Shown: piece after piece, positions 46,840 to 58,822 of the stretch | Layout: each line of letters begins with the position of its first letter | Position numbering within the stretch: the first letter of the stretch is position 1 | Assembly: GCF_014356525.2 (NCBI RefSeq) | Contig: NC_052506.1 | Span: forward strand, 27,960,372-28,024,371 | Length of the DNA: 64,000 nucleotides | Direction: 5' to 3' | DNA from: Nilaparvata lugens | Lineage: Eukaryota; Arthropoda; Insecta; Hemiptera; Delphacidae | Position numbers and translations under genes: made by a program | The notes under the pieces: model-generated | What the model was told of the DNA's origin: nothing | Databases searched by the model: none | What the model saw: only the letters and a program-made list of their open reading frames with translations

Positions 46840-47010
46840 ATTTTAAATGTATTTTCCTGATGTCTTAATGCTGGAATATCTTCCAAGCGTGGTTTTTTTG
46901 TAATTTTTTGATGAGAACAGATTGATCCAAATTAAATCTACTTGAAATAGGAGAGAATTCAAGAAGATTTATAGAAACTGTTTTCCGGTTGAATCAATGA
47001 AATATTTAAT
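46840..47010 (+). repeat. Inverted-orientation fragment of the Polinton terminus
   Basis: The stretch around 46905-47010 (TTGATGAGAACAGATTGATCC, then GGAGAGAATTCAAGAAG) resembles 110-230 of the left repeat in direct orientation, the opposite of the neighbouring right repeat. By eye the similarity is moderate. Confidence 0.6.
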
Positions 47011-47597
47011 ATGCATGTGTCCCATTATCTCATATGTCTTAATATTGGTTTTCCCGCCGTTCCCCCTCCACCATACAAGAAAATGTGATTCAAGAGAAGG
47101 TATAGGTTTGTTGATTGGTACAATTTTTTCATGTTGATTTTTTATATATTTTCAGTTTTGAGATAAATTAAATTATTGAACCTGAATTAGAAATCGGTTT
47201 GAACAAACCTACAAGGAAATCTAATTCTGGGTCGAATAAGACTAATTTTGACAAGATTGGAAGACTCAACTACAAAACTCTTTTTGAGACTATATCTGTG
47301 CTTCTACATTGATGAGAGTGGTGGTTGCTGGAAAAATGAGATTGGGAAGTTCAGATACATGAAATAGATCTTCAAAAAGTGTAGCAAAAGTAAAAAAGAT
47401 CACACTTTTCCTAAACTGGAAATCCCATCCTTCCAGCTAGACCTTGAAATCTGATCAAACTTGAAATTAAACCAAACTGTATCGACCGTAATGTGATTAT
47501 ACTGTTACAATCAAGTGAAATTTTCAAACACTTGATTTGAATGAATTCATGTTAAAATCCTATATTTGAATATTGAGGGGTAAAAAGTGAACCGTAC
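47011..47597. other. Probable intron sequence, no gene seen
   Basis: AT-rich, no coding signals. It is downstream of the polymerase eta exon donor site on the minus strand and would be intronic if that gene is intact. Confidence 0.5.
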
Positions 47598-47767
47598 CTT
47601 ATTATGAGCGATACCAGCTGAACATCGAAACCCAGTTTTTCGATAAACAGAAGCTCTTATTTCTTCAACAATACAAGCTCCAAAAGCCAATTTTTTGGAA
47701 GCCAAGTCGTCCAATTTTTTATTTCTAAGATCATACAACCATCTATTCAAGCCTTCTGATCTTTCAC
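47598..47767 (-). CDS. PolH: Exon of DNA polymerase eta (Y-family translesion polymerase)
   Basis: The 170-bp minus-strand exon is preceded by TATGTATGTTCCAG and followed by AAG|GTACGG, proper acceptor and donor sites. It encodes ERSEGLNRWLYDLRN and then GACIVEEIRASVYRKTGFR, closing with CSAGIAHNK, which closely matches the palm-domain segment of animal polymerase eta (human: GAVIVEEMRAA…CSAGISHNK). The enzyme bypasses UV-damaged bases in the nucleus. No stop or frameshift is present, so it looks like a live host exon, transcribed right to left. The next exon (expected to continue with an LAKLACGL-type motif) is not found in the window, so the flanking introns are long or the gene is interrupted. 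A retrocopy is unlikely because both splice sites are present. Confidence 0.9.
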
Positions 47768-48138
47768 CTGGAACATACATAATAATAATTATGGATTAGT
47801 AAATAGCGTTGAATATGGAGTATCCATCAATGATTCAAAAAGTAGAAATGATATGGAATCATAGACTAATACTAGTCATTGATTCTATACTTACTTCTGG
47901 AGACACATTTCTAGAAATAATCGTAGCATGATCTAACTTTGGCGGTTCAGCATGATCGTTGGTTATAGTTTTAACAATAATCTTTTCAATGTTGAATCCT
48001 ATATTTTACCTAAGTATGAGTATAAGTACCTATATTACCTATTTTAAGTATGACTCTTGTGCAGAATCTTGTATGAAAAAGCCTATGAGAACTTCTCCAA
48101 ATTAATAAACTATTTATCACTTATAAATAAGTCGCAAT
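47768..48138. other. Probable intron sequence, no gene seen
   Basis: AT-rich stretch between the polymerase eta exon and the presumed gypsy LTR. Nothing coding is supported. Confidence 0.45.
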
Positions 48139-49273
48139 AACTGTTATAACTAAACCAATGTTATTATCACAACAGTAATTGCGAAGTTGTGAGTGGTGCG
48201 AGGAATGAGACCATTCAGTGTGAATGAGACCATTAACAGTTCTGATGAAGTCTGATAAAATACTTAGAGTAGCAGAAATAACTACTAAATTTGTCACAGC
48301 CGCATCTCAGCGCTAGTGGTGCCCCAACCACTACCCTCACTGCTTCGTAAGTGTAGTTCCAATCTTGCAATTTTTAGTGGTAACGTGGCCTGTGATCATC
48401 TTGCGATCAAATTCAAATTTATTTTGTCAATAATTGAACAATTAGAATCACTAAGAAATAGTATGCATAGTTGAAACGTAATTATGTATACATAATTAGT
48501 TCTTAATTGAAACTTACTTTCAAAGTGGTTATTATAGCGATTATTTTGTATGCACTCAGGATAAGTGGACATAGTGAATCCCTGGCAGGAAAACCATTGT
48601 ATTGTATGAGTTGGAAATTTTAGTCAGTTAGCTAAGCTATAAGTTCAGCTATTAAAACACCACCGCCAGGTAAAACTCCACCCAACGTCCAACTACTCCA
48701 GCAAGCATTTAACAACAATATTGGCCATTGAACTCGTGTGCAGATTACAGAAAAACCATTTTTTTCATACGTTTCGATAATAAACGCAGATGTTCATAGC
48801 TTCATATCATGTGAAACATTTCAAGATAATACCTGCTCTTTGGAACAAGTCAGGACCCGCTACCTAGCGATGATTTTCATTTATTTTTTCTCTGTCATGT
48901 AACCCATGTCAGAGGCATTTATTAAACATGAAAAAGCCATTTACAATATGGAAGAAGGTCCTTTACATACTTGGATTAATTTCCTTAAACTATTGTATTG
49001 CATCCCACTATAGAATCTATGTGCCGGGATGCATAAACCAAATTTGATATAATATGAAATATGACTGTGGAAAATTGTTTAGTAACCGTATTTCTGAATT
49101 TATGAAGCTTCTACATTATTTAACAAAAGAGAGTTGTGAAATTGTGAAATATGCTTGAGAAAACATGCTACCTTCTGGTTGTGCTCTATGTTTGCTTTCA
49201 ATTAAATGTAATTCATTATTTTGCTACTTGCTGTTTGGTGAATATAATTTGTTTTTAAAAAACTTGTTAGACA
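48139..49273 (+). repeat. Presumed 5' LTR of the older gypsy element
   Basis: The region ends in TTAGACA about eight bases before the primer-binding site and may start at TGTTATAACTAAACC. Without the second LTR in the window neither end can be tested. Confidence 0.4.
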
Positions 49274-49281
49274 ACCTTAAC

Positions 49282-49295
49282 TGGCGCCCGAACAG
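49282..49295 (+). promoter_or_regulatory. Primer-binding site, Lys-tRNA type
   Basis: TGGCGCCCGAACAG is complementary to the 3' end of Lys-tRNA, the classic primer site of many retroviruses and gypsy elements. It fixes the start of the internal region. Confidence 0.85.
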
Positions 49296-51815
49296 GTTCG
49301 GGTGAAGGAAAATTCGCGATCAAAATTTCAGGTTTTTCTGTGAATTCTAATTCTTAACACGCATTCTGACTTGAATCCGTGATCGGAAGTTTTGTGAAGT
49401 AATGTGCTATAAAAGTGAAGTGGTATCATCATCAACTTGTGCCGAGCACTCCTTTTAATTCAGGCCTTTTCCCAAGTTATAATAGTAAATTTAATACGCA
49501 ATAGACTAGAGCCATTATTGTAAGTGAGTTAGCGAAATAAATTATTTTCTCTCTCTATTATGAACGGCCATGACTTCGAGTTTCCCATGATAGATATTTA
49601 AAAATTGTGGCTCCGAGTCGTCGAGGAATGTAGATTATGGAATTATCTCTAAAACTTAGCCTTCTTGTCGCGACATAAAGTGCGATAAGTTGGAAAACAG
49701 CAAGCATTGAAATTATAACAAACTACCGATTTTGCAGTTACTATTTGGTCCAAAGGCTCTAGAAGCCACGCGACGATTGGTCAAATTGATTCCTTTCGCC
49801 CAATAGGAGACCTGTTTCTAAATACAGTAGTGGGGGGATTCCCCAACCGCGAGACCAGATTACGTTTCGGAGGACACTTTGCTAGGAGCACTACGAGAGT
49901 AAAGATGTAGTCACTATGTTTCCCCCTTTTTTGGGCAAGTTTATAAGTTTATACAATTAATTAATGTAGGAACTAGTTTTTTTATTAAAGTTTAAATTTA
50001 CTAGTAGTGCCATGTCCTGAAAGGTTTAATTGTGTTTCTTCTTCATGTACGAATAATTGTTTCTTCAAATAACCGCTAAGGTACGTAAACTAAGGTTAAA
50101 ATATAATTTAGGGAAATTAATTAAGTGAAACTTCAATCAAAAGATTTTATCAACAAAGCCTGTTATTTTTCAAGTTAATAATATTGATTGAGAATAATCC
50201 TTTTGATTTTATTAGTGATGGAAGATACTTATAATTTTTTTCTAAAGAAGTATAGAAAGTTTTCAGTTACGTTACATTTGAGTTATTGTTTCTGGAGATA
50301 TATTATCGTAGAGTATTGCTGAAAGTCAGGAAGATAGCCTTTAAATTGGAATGAAATTTTTAAGATTATGTTCATATTGAGTTTATGACATTTTATAATT
50401 TTATATTTTTCAGACTCTGTTTTCTTATGTCATTAAGGCTTTCGAATAATTTAGTAAATTTTTATGATAGAAATCTTAATAGACAAAGAAGAAAGTTTTT
50501 CTTTTCCATGAAATTAATATTAATAAATGTTGGCTAGCGCACAAGTTTCCTACAATACTAGTCGAGCTACTATATGAAAAATTATTTTTGATTTTGCAAA
50601 CCAAACGAAAAATATCATAAAAGTTAACATCATAATTAATGAAGTATTCATTTTTCTAAAAGCATTATATTAATTTATTACGAGTGTTTTCATAAAGTTG
50701 CATTGTATATTAATGACACTCTGGCAAGTAAATTTGTTTTAAATCTGTTAAATTTTGAGAATGAAATCAGAACGTCAAGATAAAATCTAAATTAAATAAC
50801 AGAATAAACTCCTGTTTTAGCTTTTGATGAATTGTAGGAAGAGTTAGAAATTAATGCTGTAATACATTTATTTACAGCGGTTCATGTGTGTCCCCAAACC
50901 AACTTCTTGTACTACCACCCCTTTGGTTCCGCAACTTTATGTAACACCGCTTCAAGACACCCGTTCAGACGACAGGTCTAGGGACGTAAGAGGACGTCGC
51001 CGTCAAGCCAAATTCAACCGGTAAAAGCTCACCGCCAAAAACAAGGTACTGTAACCCCGACGATAAAGCAACGTACAGACCAACGAAAGTGCAGTGTAGT
51101 GAAACAAAGGTTCATTCGAGAATGTCAATCAAAAGTGGGGATTCAAAATTATTATGAAATGGGTTATATGGGTTACTATCGACGAAACTTGGGTTCAACG
51201 GGCTTTCCTTTCTTGAGTAATTCCATGTTGAAATGAACTTGTTATTTGATGACAGATATTGTTTGGTTTTGTGACGTATTGCTATCTAATCGGGGATAGT
51301 AATGTGCCCCCGAATCAGATGAAGAATGTCACCAAAGTAACATGAAATTGTTGTTTCTGTTGTTCGATTTTAGTTGCCAATGTTTATTGAGGCTGTTTGT
51401 ATTTTTCAATTATTTCAAATTGTAGTGTTATTCTATAGTATAAACCTATTAAATCAGGCATGGCAAGATTAATTGAAGTTTTCTTGACTCTAGCCCGTTC
51501 ACCTGCATGAATTAGGTATGGACTCAGGTATTTTCTAGATGTGTCGGCCTATTTCTAAATTCTAAATTTTATTCAAAATTATCTTCTTTATCATCTTTTA
51601 AAAAGGCACAGGCACACAACTGCGCCACTGCTGCTGAATGTTTAGCGAAAGGCACAAACTTAATCCTGGCCTGTAGATGTTCATTCAACTCCTGTCATCC
51701 TGATTCCTTGAACTTGAACCACCGACCCTCACTCAGGAAATTGCTTGAGGAAGCAGAAGCAGAAGACAAAGACGTTTGACTACAGCCACCAACACCACCT
51801 CCTGCCGAAGACAAC
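49296..51815 (+). other. Long untranslated leader of the older gypsy element
   Basis: About 2.5 kb without a convincing gene between the primer site and Gag. It is AT-rich with one C/T-rich stretch near 49920. The length is unusual, and a further undetected insertion is possible. Confidence 0.5.
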
Positions 51816-52946
51816 ATGAATGATGCAGCAGCAGTGGCATCCCTGCAGCCAGAGCAACAAGCATCTGCAGCACAGGTACCGACTATTTCAAAACCATTAC
51901 CTAAGGGTGATCTCGATCTAATCCCCGATTATGACGGAAATCCAATTGAACTCATATCATTTCTTGAAGTGGTAGAAACTCTACTAACTGGATACTGTAC
52001 AAGTGACATTATTTGAAGCCCCAGCCAATCACTTCCGTTTATTATTTCAAATCAAGAAAAGACTCCATGATATGGCCAAAATTGTAGTTATAAACAGTAC
52101 TTGCAAATCAGTTAAAGAAGTCATCACAATCTTGAAAAACAATTTTGCAGACAATCGATCAGTGCACCAACTAACATCAAAACTTTTAACACTTAAACCA
52201 ATCCAAAACAACATCCTCTAGTACTTGTGAATACACTTGGAGAAAAACATACCACCATAATTTGTAGGCACAAACTTGATGGTGTTCAAGGTAAATTTTT
52301 GGACTTTGTGACTAACCAAGTAGACAAACAAGTTATCAATGTTCTAGTTGAAGGACTTCCATACACCAGCTAGGAGCCCACCTTCAAACGTTGAGAGTGA
52401 AAAATCTACAAGATGCAAGACAGGCTATCATTAGTGAAAGTAATGCTGTTCTAAAACACTTGAACTTTTCAACCAATGTTTCAAACATGCACTACAAATA
52501 CGTTACAATACCCATGATAAATCTCATCACAACAACAGCCAATCTAAAATTCAAAAAACACTCAACATGTTCAAACAAACAACAATCATTTCCAAATCAA
52601 TTTCGTCAAAACAATCAGCACCAACAGTTCCAATCTCAAAAATTCAAACCTCAGAACTTTCAAAACTTTCAACAAAGGAATCCTAATCAGAATGTGAATA
52701 ACCAGAATAGATCTCAACAAAATCAAAATCGCCAAAATACTGATGTATCAATGCGAACCGTTTCGAATCTAAGAAAATGAAATTCAGTTCATTTGACTGA
52801 ACCAGTTGAAACAACTGAAGAAGTCGATAACTCCAAATTTCAACAGCTATCAGACAAAGTCAACAAACACGCCGAAGCTTTCCATGATTTTTTAGGAGCA
52901 GACAACACTCAAATCAATCAGAGGTGATTGAAATGAAAAGAATGAG
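51816..52946 (+). pseudogene. gag: Gag of the older gypsy element, Q/N-rich, frameshifted
   Basis: ATG 51816 begins MNDAAAVASLQPEQQASA and continues LDLIPDYDGNPIELISFLE, the usual gypsy Gag opening. Frame changes lie near 52005, 52220 and 52380, and a TAG follows PYTS. The C-terminal region from about 52600 is very rich in Gln and Asn (FKPQNFQNFQQRNPNQN) and shows no CCHC knuckle, as in insect gypsy-group Gag proteins. A TGA at 52778 ends the frame. The gene is dead. Confidence 0.78.
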
Positions 52947-54551
52947 TTGCCATTCCTGTGTATAAATGATTGTAAAATATTAATTGATACTGGATCCAAA
53001 TATAATTTTGTAAGAACTGATAATAAGACTTTCCCGTGTATTAATGTAGAGAAATATGAATTCAAAATCAAAACACCAGCCGGAGAAGCTACAGGACATT
53101 GGCGTGTTTATTTAGATTTAAGTTCCGTGCATGTTAGTTTAAGAAATGAATTGTATTTTGTACATGACTTTAGTTCTAATTACGATATTTTGCTAGGTCA
53201 CAAAACCCTCAGTAGAATTGGAGCTCATATTGATTTTCAAACACATTGTATGATTACCCCTGACAAAACATTTATTTTGAATGGACTTACTCCTGTTAAA
53301 ATTCACAAGGGAATTAATTCTTTGAAACTACCCCTGATAAACAGATCAGATGAAATATCGATCAGATTAAATATCGACTATCGAGTGTCTTGAAATCGAA
53401 GAGTGCGAATTGGTGGATTGTTCTCCTTCTGAGAAATCCTTGACTCATGACGAAATCTCCCAAATCATTCAACTTGACCATATTGACAGACGTGACATAG
53501 ACCAAATTGTAAATTTAGTTCATGAATTCCAAGACATACTAAAATTAGAAAACACTTTACTGACTGCAACTCACTTACGTCAAAACAATCAGCACCAACA
53601 GTTCCAATCTCAAAAATTCAAACCTCAGAACTTTCAAAACTTTCAACAAAGGAATCCTAATCAGAATGTGAATAACCAGAATAGATCTCAACAAAATCAA
53701 AATCGCCAAAATACTGATGTATCAATGCGAACCGTTTCGAATCTAAGAAAATGAAATTCAGTTCATTTGACTGAACCAGTTGAAACAACTGAAGAAGTCG
53801 ATAACTCCAAATTTCAACAGCTATCAGACAAAGTCAACAAACACGCCGAAGCTTTCCATGATTTTTTAGGAGCAGACAACACTCAAATCAATCAGAGGTG
53901 ATTGAAATGAAAAGAATGAGTTGCCATTCCCGTGTATAAATGATTGTAAAATATTAATTGATACTGGATCCAAATATAATTTTGTAAGAACTGATAATAA
54001 GACTTTCCCGTGTATTAATGTAGAGAAATATGAATTCAAAATCAAAACACCAGCCGGAGAAGCTACAGGACATTGGCGTGTTTATTTAGATTTAAGTTCC
54101 GTGCATGTTAGTTTAAGAAATGAATTGTATTTTGTACATGACTTTAGTTCTAATTACGATATTTTGCTAGGTCACAAAACCCTCAGTAGAATTGGAGCTC
54201 ATATTGATTTTCAAACACATTGTATGATTACCCCTGACAAAACATTTATTTTGAATGGACTTACTCCTGTTAAAATTCACAAGGGAATTAATTCTTTGAA
54301 ACTACCCCTGATAAACAGATCAGATGAAATATCGATCAGATTAAATATCGACTATCGAGTGTCTTGAAATCGAAGAGTGCGAATTGGTGGATTGTTCTCC
54401 TTCTGAGAAATCCTTGACTCATGACGAAATCTCCCAAATCATTCAACTTGACCATATTGACAGACGTGACATAGACCAAATTGTAAATTTAGTTCATGAA
54501 TTCCAAGACATACTAAAATTAGAAAACACTTTACTGACTGCAACTCACTTA
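52604..54551 (+). repeat. 974-bp tandem duplication in gag-protease
   Basis: 52604-53577 and 53578-54551 are consecutive copies, starting CGTCAAAACAATCAGC and ending CAACTCACTTA. I see one substitution (CATTCCTGTG versus CATTCCCGTG). The second copy alone continues into the reverse-transcriptase region; the first is cut by the junction at CACTTA|CGTCAA. Confidence 0.95.
52947..53577 (+). pseudogene. pol: Protease region, duplicate 1
   Basis: The 148-codon frame contains the active site KILIDTGSKYNFV and later NYDILLGHKTLSRIG, the ordinary aspartic-protease pattern. It ends at TGA 53391. A further frame (53410 onward) begins the RT linker (DIDQIVNLVHEFQDILK) and runs into the duplicated Gag tail at 53578, so this copy lacks a reverse transcriptase. 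Confidence 0.85.
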
Positions 54552-54792
54552 CTAAAACATGAGACAACTGACGATTCTCCTGTATATACCAAAACTTTTA
54601 GGTATCCCGTAGCCGTCAGAGACGACATAAAAATAGAAGTTCAGAAATTACTTGACGGAAAAATTATCTGACCTTCAAATTCACCTTACAATTCCCCATT
54701 CTGGGTAGTACCGAAAAAGCTTGACAGTTCAGGAAAACGTAAAGTACGTTTAGTAATTGACTACCGAAAAATTAACGACAAGACAAAAAGTG
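53921..54792 (+). pseudogene. pol: Protease region, duplicate 2, and reverse-transcriptase start
   Basis: The protease frame (53921-54367) is the same as in duplicate 1. The frame from 54384 continues through the RT linker, where YTKTFRYPVAVRDDIK precedes a TGA at 54669. Downstream, [15 protein letters not shown] and [14 protein letters not shown] are the first RT motifs. At 54792 the RTE LINE interrupts; the RT resumes at 60078. Confidence 0.88.
54780..54792. repeat. RTE target-site duplication (second copy 60065-60077)
   Basis: AAGACAAAAAGTG is found here and again at 60065-60077, right after the GAA-repeat tail of the LINE. The gypsy RT frame resumes across the pair. Confidence 0.92.
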
Positions 54793-55057
54793 GGTGCAGT
54801 TGTAACCATTCCAGCTTCGAATTGTTTCTTCAAAAATGACATCTTTTCACCACCTTGCCATGGAAGCTGGAAGCCCCTCCACATGGTGCGCCTGGATATC
54901 CAGATCAGGATGGAGACCTGAATCTGGAGAACTAAATCGGTTACAACCCCCTTGTTCCAAAGCCCTTGTTCCAACTCCCTTCTTCCTCTTCTGTATGCTT
55001 TGGACTTCTAAATTTCTAGAATGGCACTATTTTTTATTGACTCAGCTGTGTGCCATT

Positions 55058-58000
55058 CTTTCTTTCTCTTTCTGTCGGCCTCCCTTGGCCAAACTCTTTT
55101 TTCTTCAGGCGTCAGGTGGCAACCGGCCATAATATTTTCAAGCCAAAAACTTTCTCCTAATCCAAATGATGATGATACAGCTAAAGAAAAGAGATGTGAA
55201 GGCTAGAGCGTCCCCCTCAAGCGACGGAAATGCTTGGGTGTCCCCCACAAGCAACAAAACTGTTAGGGCGTCCCCCCCAAGCGACGATATTAGACGCAGC
55301 ACTGTTAATGTGCGCTTAGCAACATGGAACATTGGATCTCTAACTGGACGAAGTCAAGAATTGGCAGAAGTATTACATAGATGCAATATTAATATATGCT
55401 GCATCCAAGAACTGAAATGGAAGGGGTCCAAATCCAGGGACATTGGAATGGGATACCAGCTTATATACCATAGTACAACAAACAAACGAAATGGAGTTGG
55501 CATTGTCCTAAACAAGCAGCTGAAACAGCGTATTATATCTGTGGAGAGACATAGTGATAGAATTATGACCATCAAACTTGCACTGGACAGGCAACCTTGC
55601 TTAAATATCATTTCAACATATGCTCCTCAGACAGAATGCACAAGTGAAGAAAAGGGGTGCTACTGGCAGGAACTGCAAGATATTCTCCAGGGTATACCTA
55701 TTTCAGAAAACAAAATCATGGCAGGCGATTTGAACAGCCATGTAGGTAGGCAGGCCCCAGAAGGATGTGTGGTGCATGGTAACTATGGGTATGGTACAAC
55801 AAACATGCAGGGGCAGGATATTCTGGAGATTGCCAAAATTTTTGACATGCCAATAGTTAACACATGCTTCAAGAAGAAAGATGAACACCTTATCACCTAC
55901 AAGAGTGGTGCAAATGCATCTCAAATCGACTACATCCTGTGTGATAGCCCAATGCGAAAATACTTCAAAGACTGTAAGATTATCCCAGGTGAACCTCTCA
56001 CTACACAACACTGACTGTTGGTGGCATGTTTAAAGTTACCACAGTGGAAAAACGGTTTCAGGAAGAAAGCTGAGCCGAGGATAAAATGGTTTAATCTTCG
56101 AAAGCCTCAAGGAAGAGAGCTCTGGCATCAAAAGTTGCAGGGTTTTTGGAAACATGTAACACAGCAGGAAAAGATGTAAACATTGTATGGAAAGATTTCC
56201 AAAAGCACTCAACAGATACAGCCAAAGAAGTACTAGGTATTAGCAAGGGTATTCTGAAATATGGAAAAGACCCCAACTGGTGGATTGAAGATGTAAAACC
56301 ATTTCTGCGAGAAAAGAAGTTGAGTTTCAAAAACTGGCAAACATCAAAAGAAGAGTCAGTCAGATCGCCAAAAATATGTTGCTGCTAAGAAGCTGACTAA
56401 AGGATTGTTGCATGCTTGCGGGCGGCAGCTAGAGAGGATATGTACAATAGATTGGAAAAAGCAGGTACAGACCATGAAATTTTCAGAATTGAAAAACTCA
56501 GAAATAAACAGACTAAGGATATAAAACAGAATAAGTATGTGAGAGACTCCACAGGAACACTGTTAACTTCAGATAACGATATCAATGAAAGATGGCATGA
56601 TTATTACAACCACCTATTAAATGAAGAGTTCCCACGAGAGCCACTACCTAGCCTACCTTTGGTGCAGGGCCCTATAAGAGCAGTTGCGCTAGAGGAAGTG
56701 AAAGCTGCCCTTAGCAAAATGAAAAATAGCAAAGCAACAGGACCTGATGAAGTACCTGCAGAACTCTTCAAAATATGCAGAGTCAAGTACAGTGTGGCTA
56801 ACAAACCTCTTCAACCTCATACTTACAAAGGGTAAAATGCCTGATGGATGGAGGCAGAGCAGCTTAGTGCCTTTTTACAAGAACAAGGGTGATGTGGCAG
56901 ACTGTGGCAATAACCGTGCAATTAAGCTAACGTCACATGCTTTCTTTCTCTTTCTGTCGGCCTCCCTTGGCCAAACTCTTTTTTCTTCAGGCGTCAGGTG
57001 GCAACCGGCCATAATATTTTCAAGCCAAAAACTTTCTCCTAATCCAAATTATGATGATACAGCTAAAGAAAAGAGATGTGAAGGCTAGAGCGTCCCCCTC
57101 AAGCGACGGAAATGCTTGGGTGTCCCCCACAAGCAACAAAACTGTTAGGGCGTCCCCCCCAAGCGACGATATTAGACGCAGCACTGTTAATGTGCGCTTA
57201 GCAACATGGAACATTGGATCTCTAACTGGACGAAGTCAAGAATTGGCAGAAGTATTACATAGATGCAATATTAATATATGCTGCATCCAGGAACTGAAAT
57301 GGAAGGGGTCCAAATCCAGGGACATTGGAATGGGATACCAGCTTATATACCATAGTACAACAAACAAACGAAATGGAGTTGGCATTGTCCTAAACAAGCA
57401 GCTGAAACAGCGTATTATATCTGTGGAGAGACATAGTGATAGAATTATGACCATCAAACTTGCACTGGACAGGCAACCTTGCTTAAATATCATTTCAACA
57501 TATGCTCCTCAGACAGAATGCACAAGTGAAGAAAAGGGGTGCTACTGGCAGGAACTGCAAGATATTCTCCAGGGTATACCTATTTCAGAAAACAAAATCA
57601 TGGCAGGCGATTTGAACAGCCATGTAGGTAGGCAGGCCCCAGAAGGATGTGTGGTGCATGGTAACTATGGGTATGGTACAACAAACATGCAGGGGCAGGA
57701 TATTCTGGAGATTGCCAAAATTTTTGACATGCCAATAGTTAACACATGCTTCAAGAAGAAAGATGAACACCTTATCACCTACAAGAGTGGTGCAAATGCA
57801 TCTCAAATCGACTACATCCTGTGTGATAGCCCAATGCGAAAATACTTCAAAGACTGTAAGATTATCCCAGGTGAACCTCTCACTACACAACACTGACTGT
57901 TGGTGGCATGTTTAAAGTTACCACAGTGGAAAAACGGTTTCAGGAAGAAAGCTGAGCCGAGGATAAAATGGTTTAATCTTCGAAAGCCTCAAGGAAGAGA

Positions 58001-58822
58001 GCTCTGGCATCAAAAGTTGCAGGGTTTTTGGAAACATGTAACACAGCAGGAAAAGATGTAAACATTGTATGGAAAGATTTCCAAAAGCACTCAACAGATA
58101 CAGCCAAAGAAGTACTAGGTATTAGCAAGGGTATTCTGAAATATGGAAAAGACCCCAACTGGTGGATTGAAGATGTAAAACCATTTCTGCGAGAAAAGAA
58201 GTTGAGTTTCAAAAACTGGCAAACATCAAAAGAAGAGTCAGTCAGATCGCCAAAAATATGTTGCTGCTAAGAAGCTGACTAAAAGGATTGTTGCATGCTT
58301 GCGGGCGGCAGCTAGAGAGGATATGTACAATAGATTGGAAAAAGCAGGTACAGACCATGAAATTTTCAGAATTGAAAAACTCAGAAATAAACAGACTAAG
58401 GATATAAAACAGAATAAGTATGTGAGAGACTCCACAGGAACACTGTTAACTTCAGATAACGATATCAATGAAAGATGGCATGATTATTACAACCACCTAT
58501 TAAATGAAGAGTTCCCACGAGAGCCACTACCTAGCCTACCTTTGGTGCAGGGCCCTATAAGAGCAGTTGCGCTAGAGGAAGTGAAAGCTGCCCTTAGCAA
58601 AATGAAAAATAGCAAAGCAACAGGACCTGATGAAGTACCTGCAGAACTCTTCAAAATATGCAGAGTCAAGTACAGTGTGGCTAACAAACCTCTTCAACCT
58701 CATACTTACAAAGGGTAAAATGCCTGATGGATGGAGGCAGAGCAGCTTAGTGCCTTTTTACAAGAACAAGGGTGATGTGGCAGACTGTGGCAATAACCGT
58801 GCAATTAAGCTAACGTCACATG
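55058..58822 (+). repeat. About 1882-bp tandem duplication within the RTE
   Basis: 55058-56939 and 56940-58822 are consecutive copies. The junction is ACGTCACATG|CTTTCTTTCTC, and the second copy continues normally after ACGTCACATG. Differences seen are AATGATG versus AATTATG, ATCCAAG versus ATCCAGG, and one extra A in ACTAAAAGG, so the copies are nearly identical and share all earlier coding defects. Confidence 0.95.
55166..56938 (+). pseudogene. RTE ORF, duplicate 1: endonuclease and RT N-terminus
   Basis: The frame 55166-56014 carries the APE endonuclease: RLATWNIGSLTGRSQEL, CCIQELKWKGSK (catalytic Glu), IISTYAPQTE, MAGDLNSHVGRQAP and ASQIDYILCD. It ends at TGA shortly after the PLTTQH end of the domain. 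Shifted frames continue (56146-56388 and 56416-56835), with the pre-RT segment LSKMKNSKATGPDEVPAEL. The copy ends at 56939, before the catalytic RT motifs, at the tandem-duplication junction. Its short Arg-Ala-Ser-Pro leader (KARASPSSDGNAWVSPTSN) comes from a repeat of GCGTCCCCC-like units. Confidence 0.9.

Noticed and set aside
49282..49295. tRNA-like gene
   Set aside because: Only the short stretch complementary to the tRNA 3' end is present; there is no cloverleaf. It is a primer-binding site.
55138..55332. Minus-strand frames within the RTE
   Set aside because: They are antisense shadows of the endonuclease ORF and recur in the tandem duplicate.
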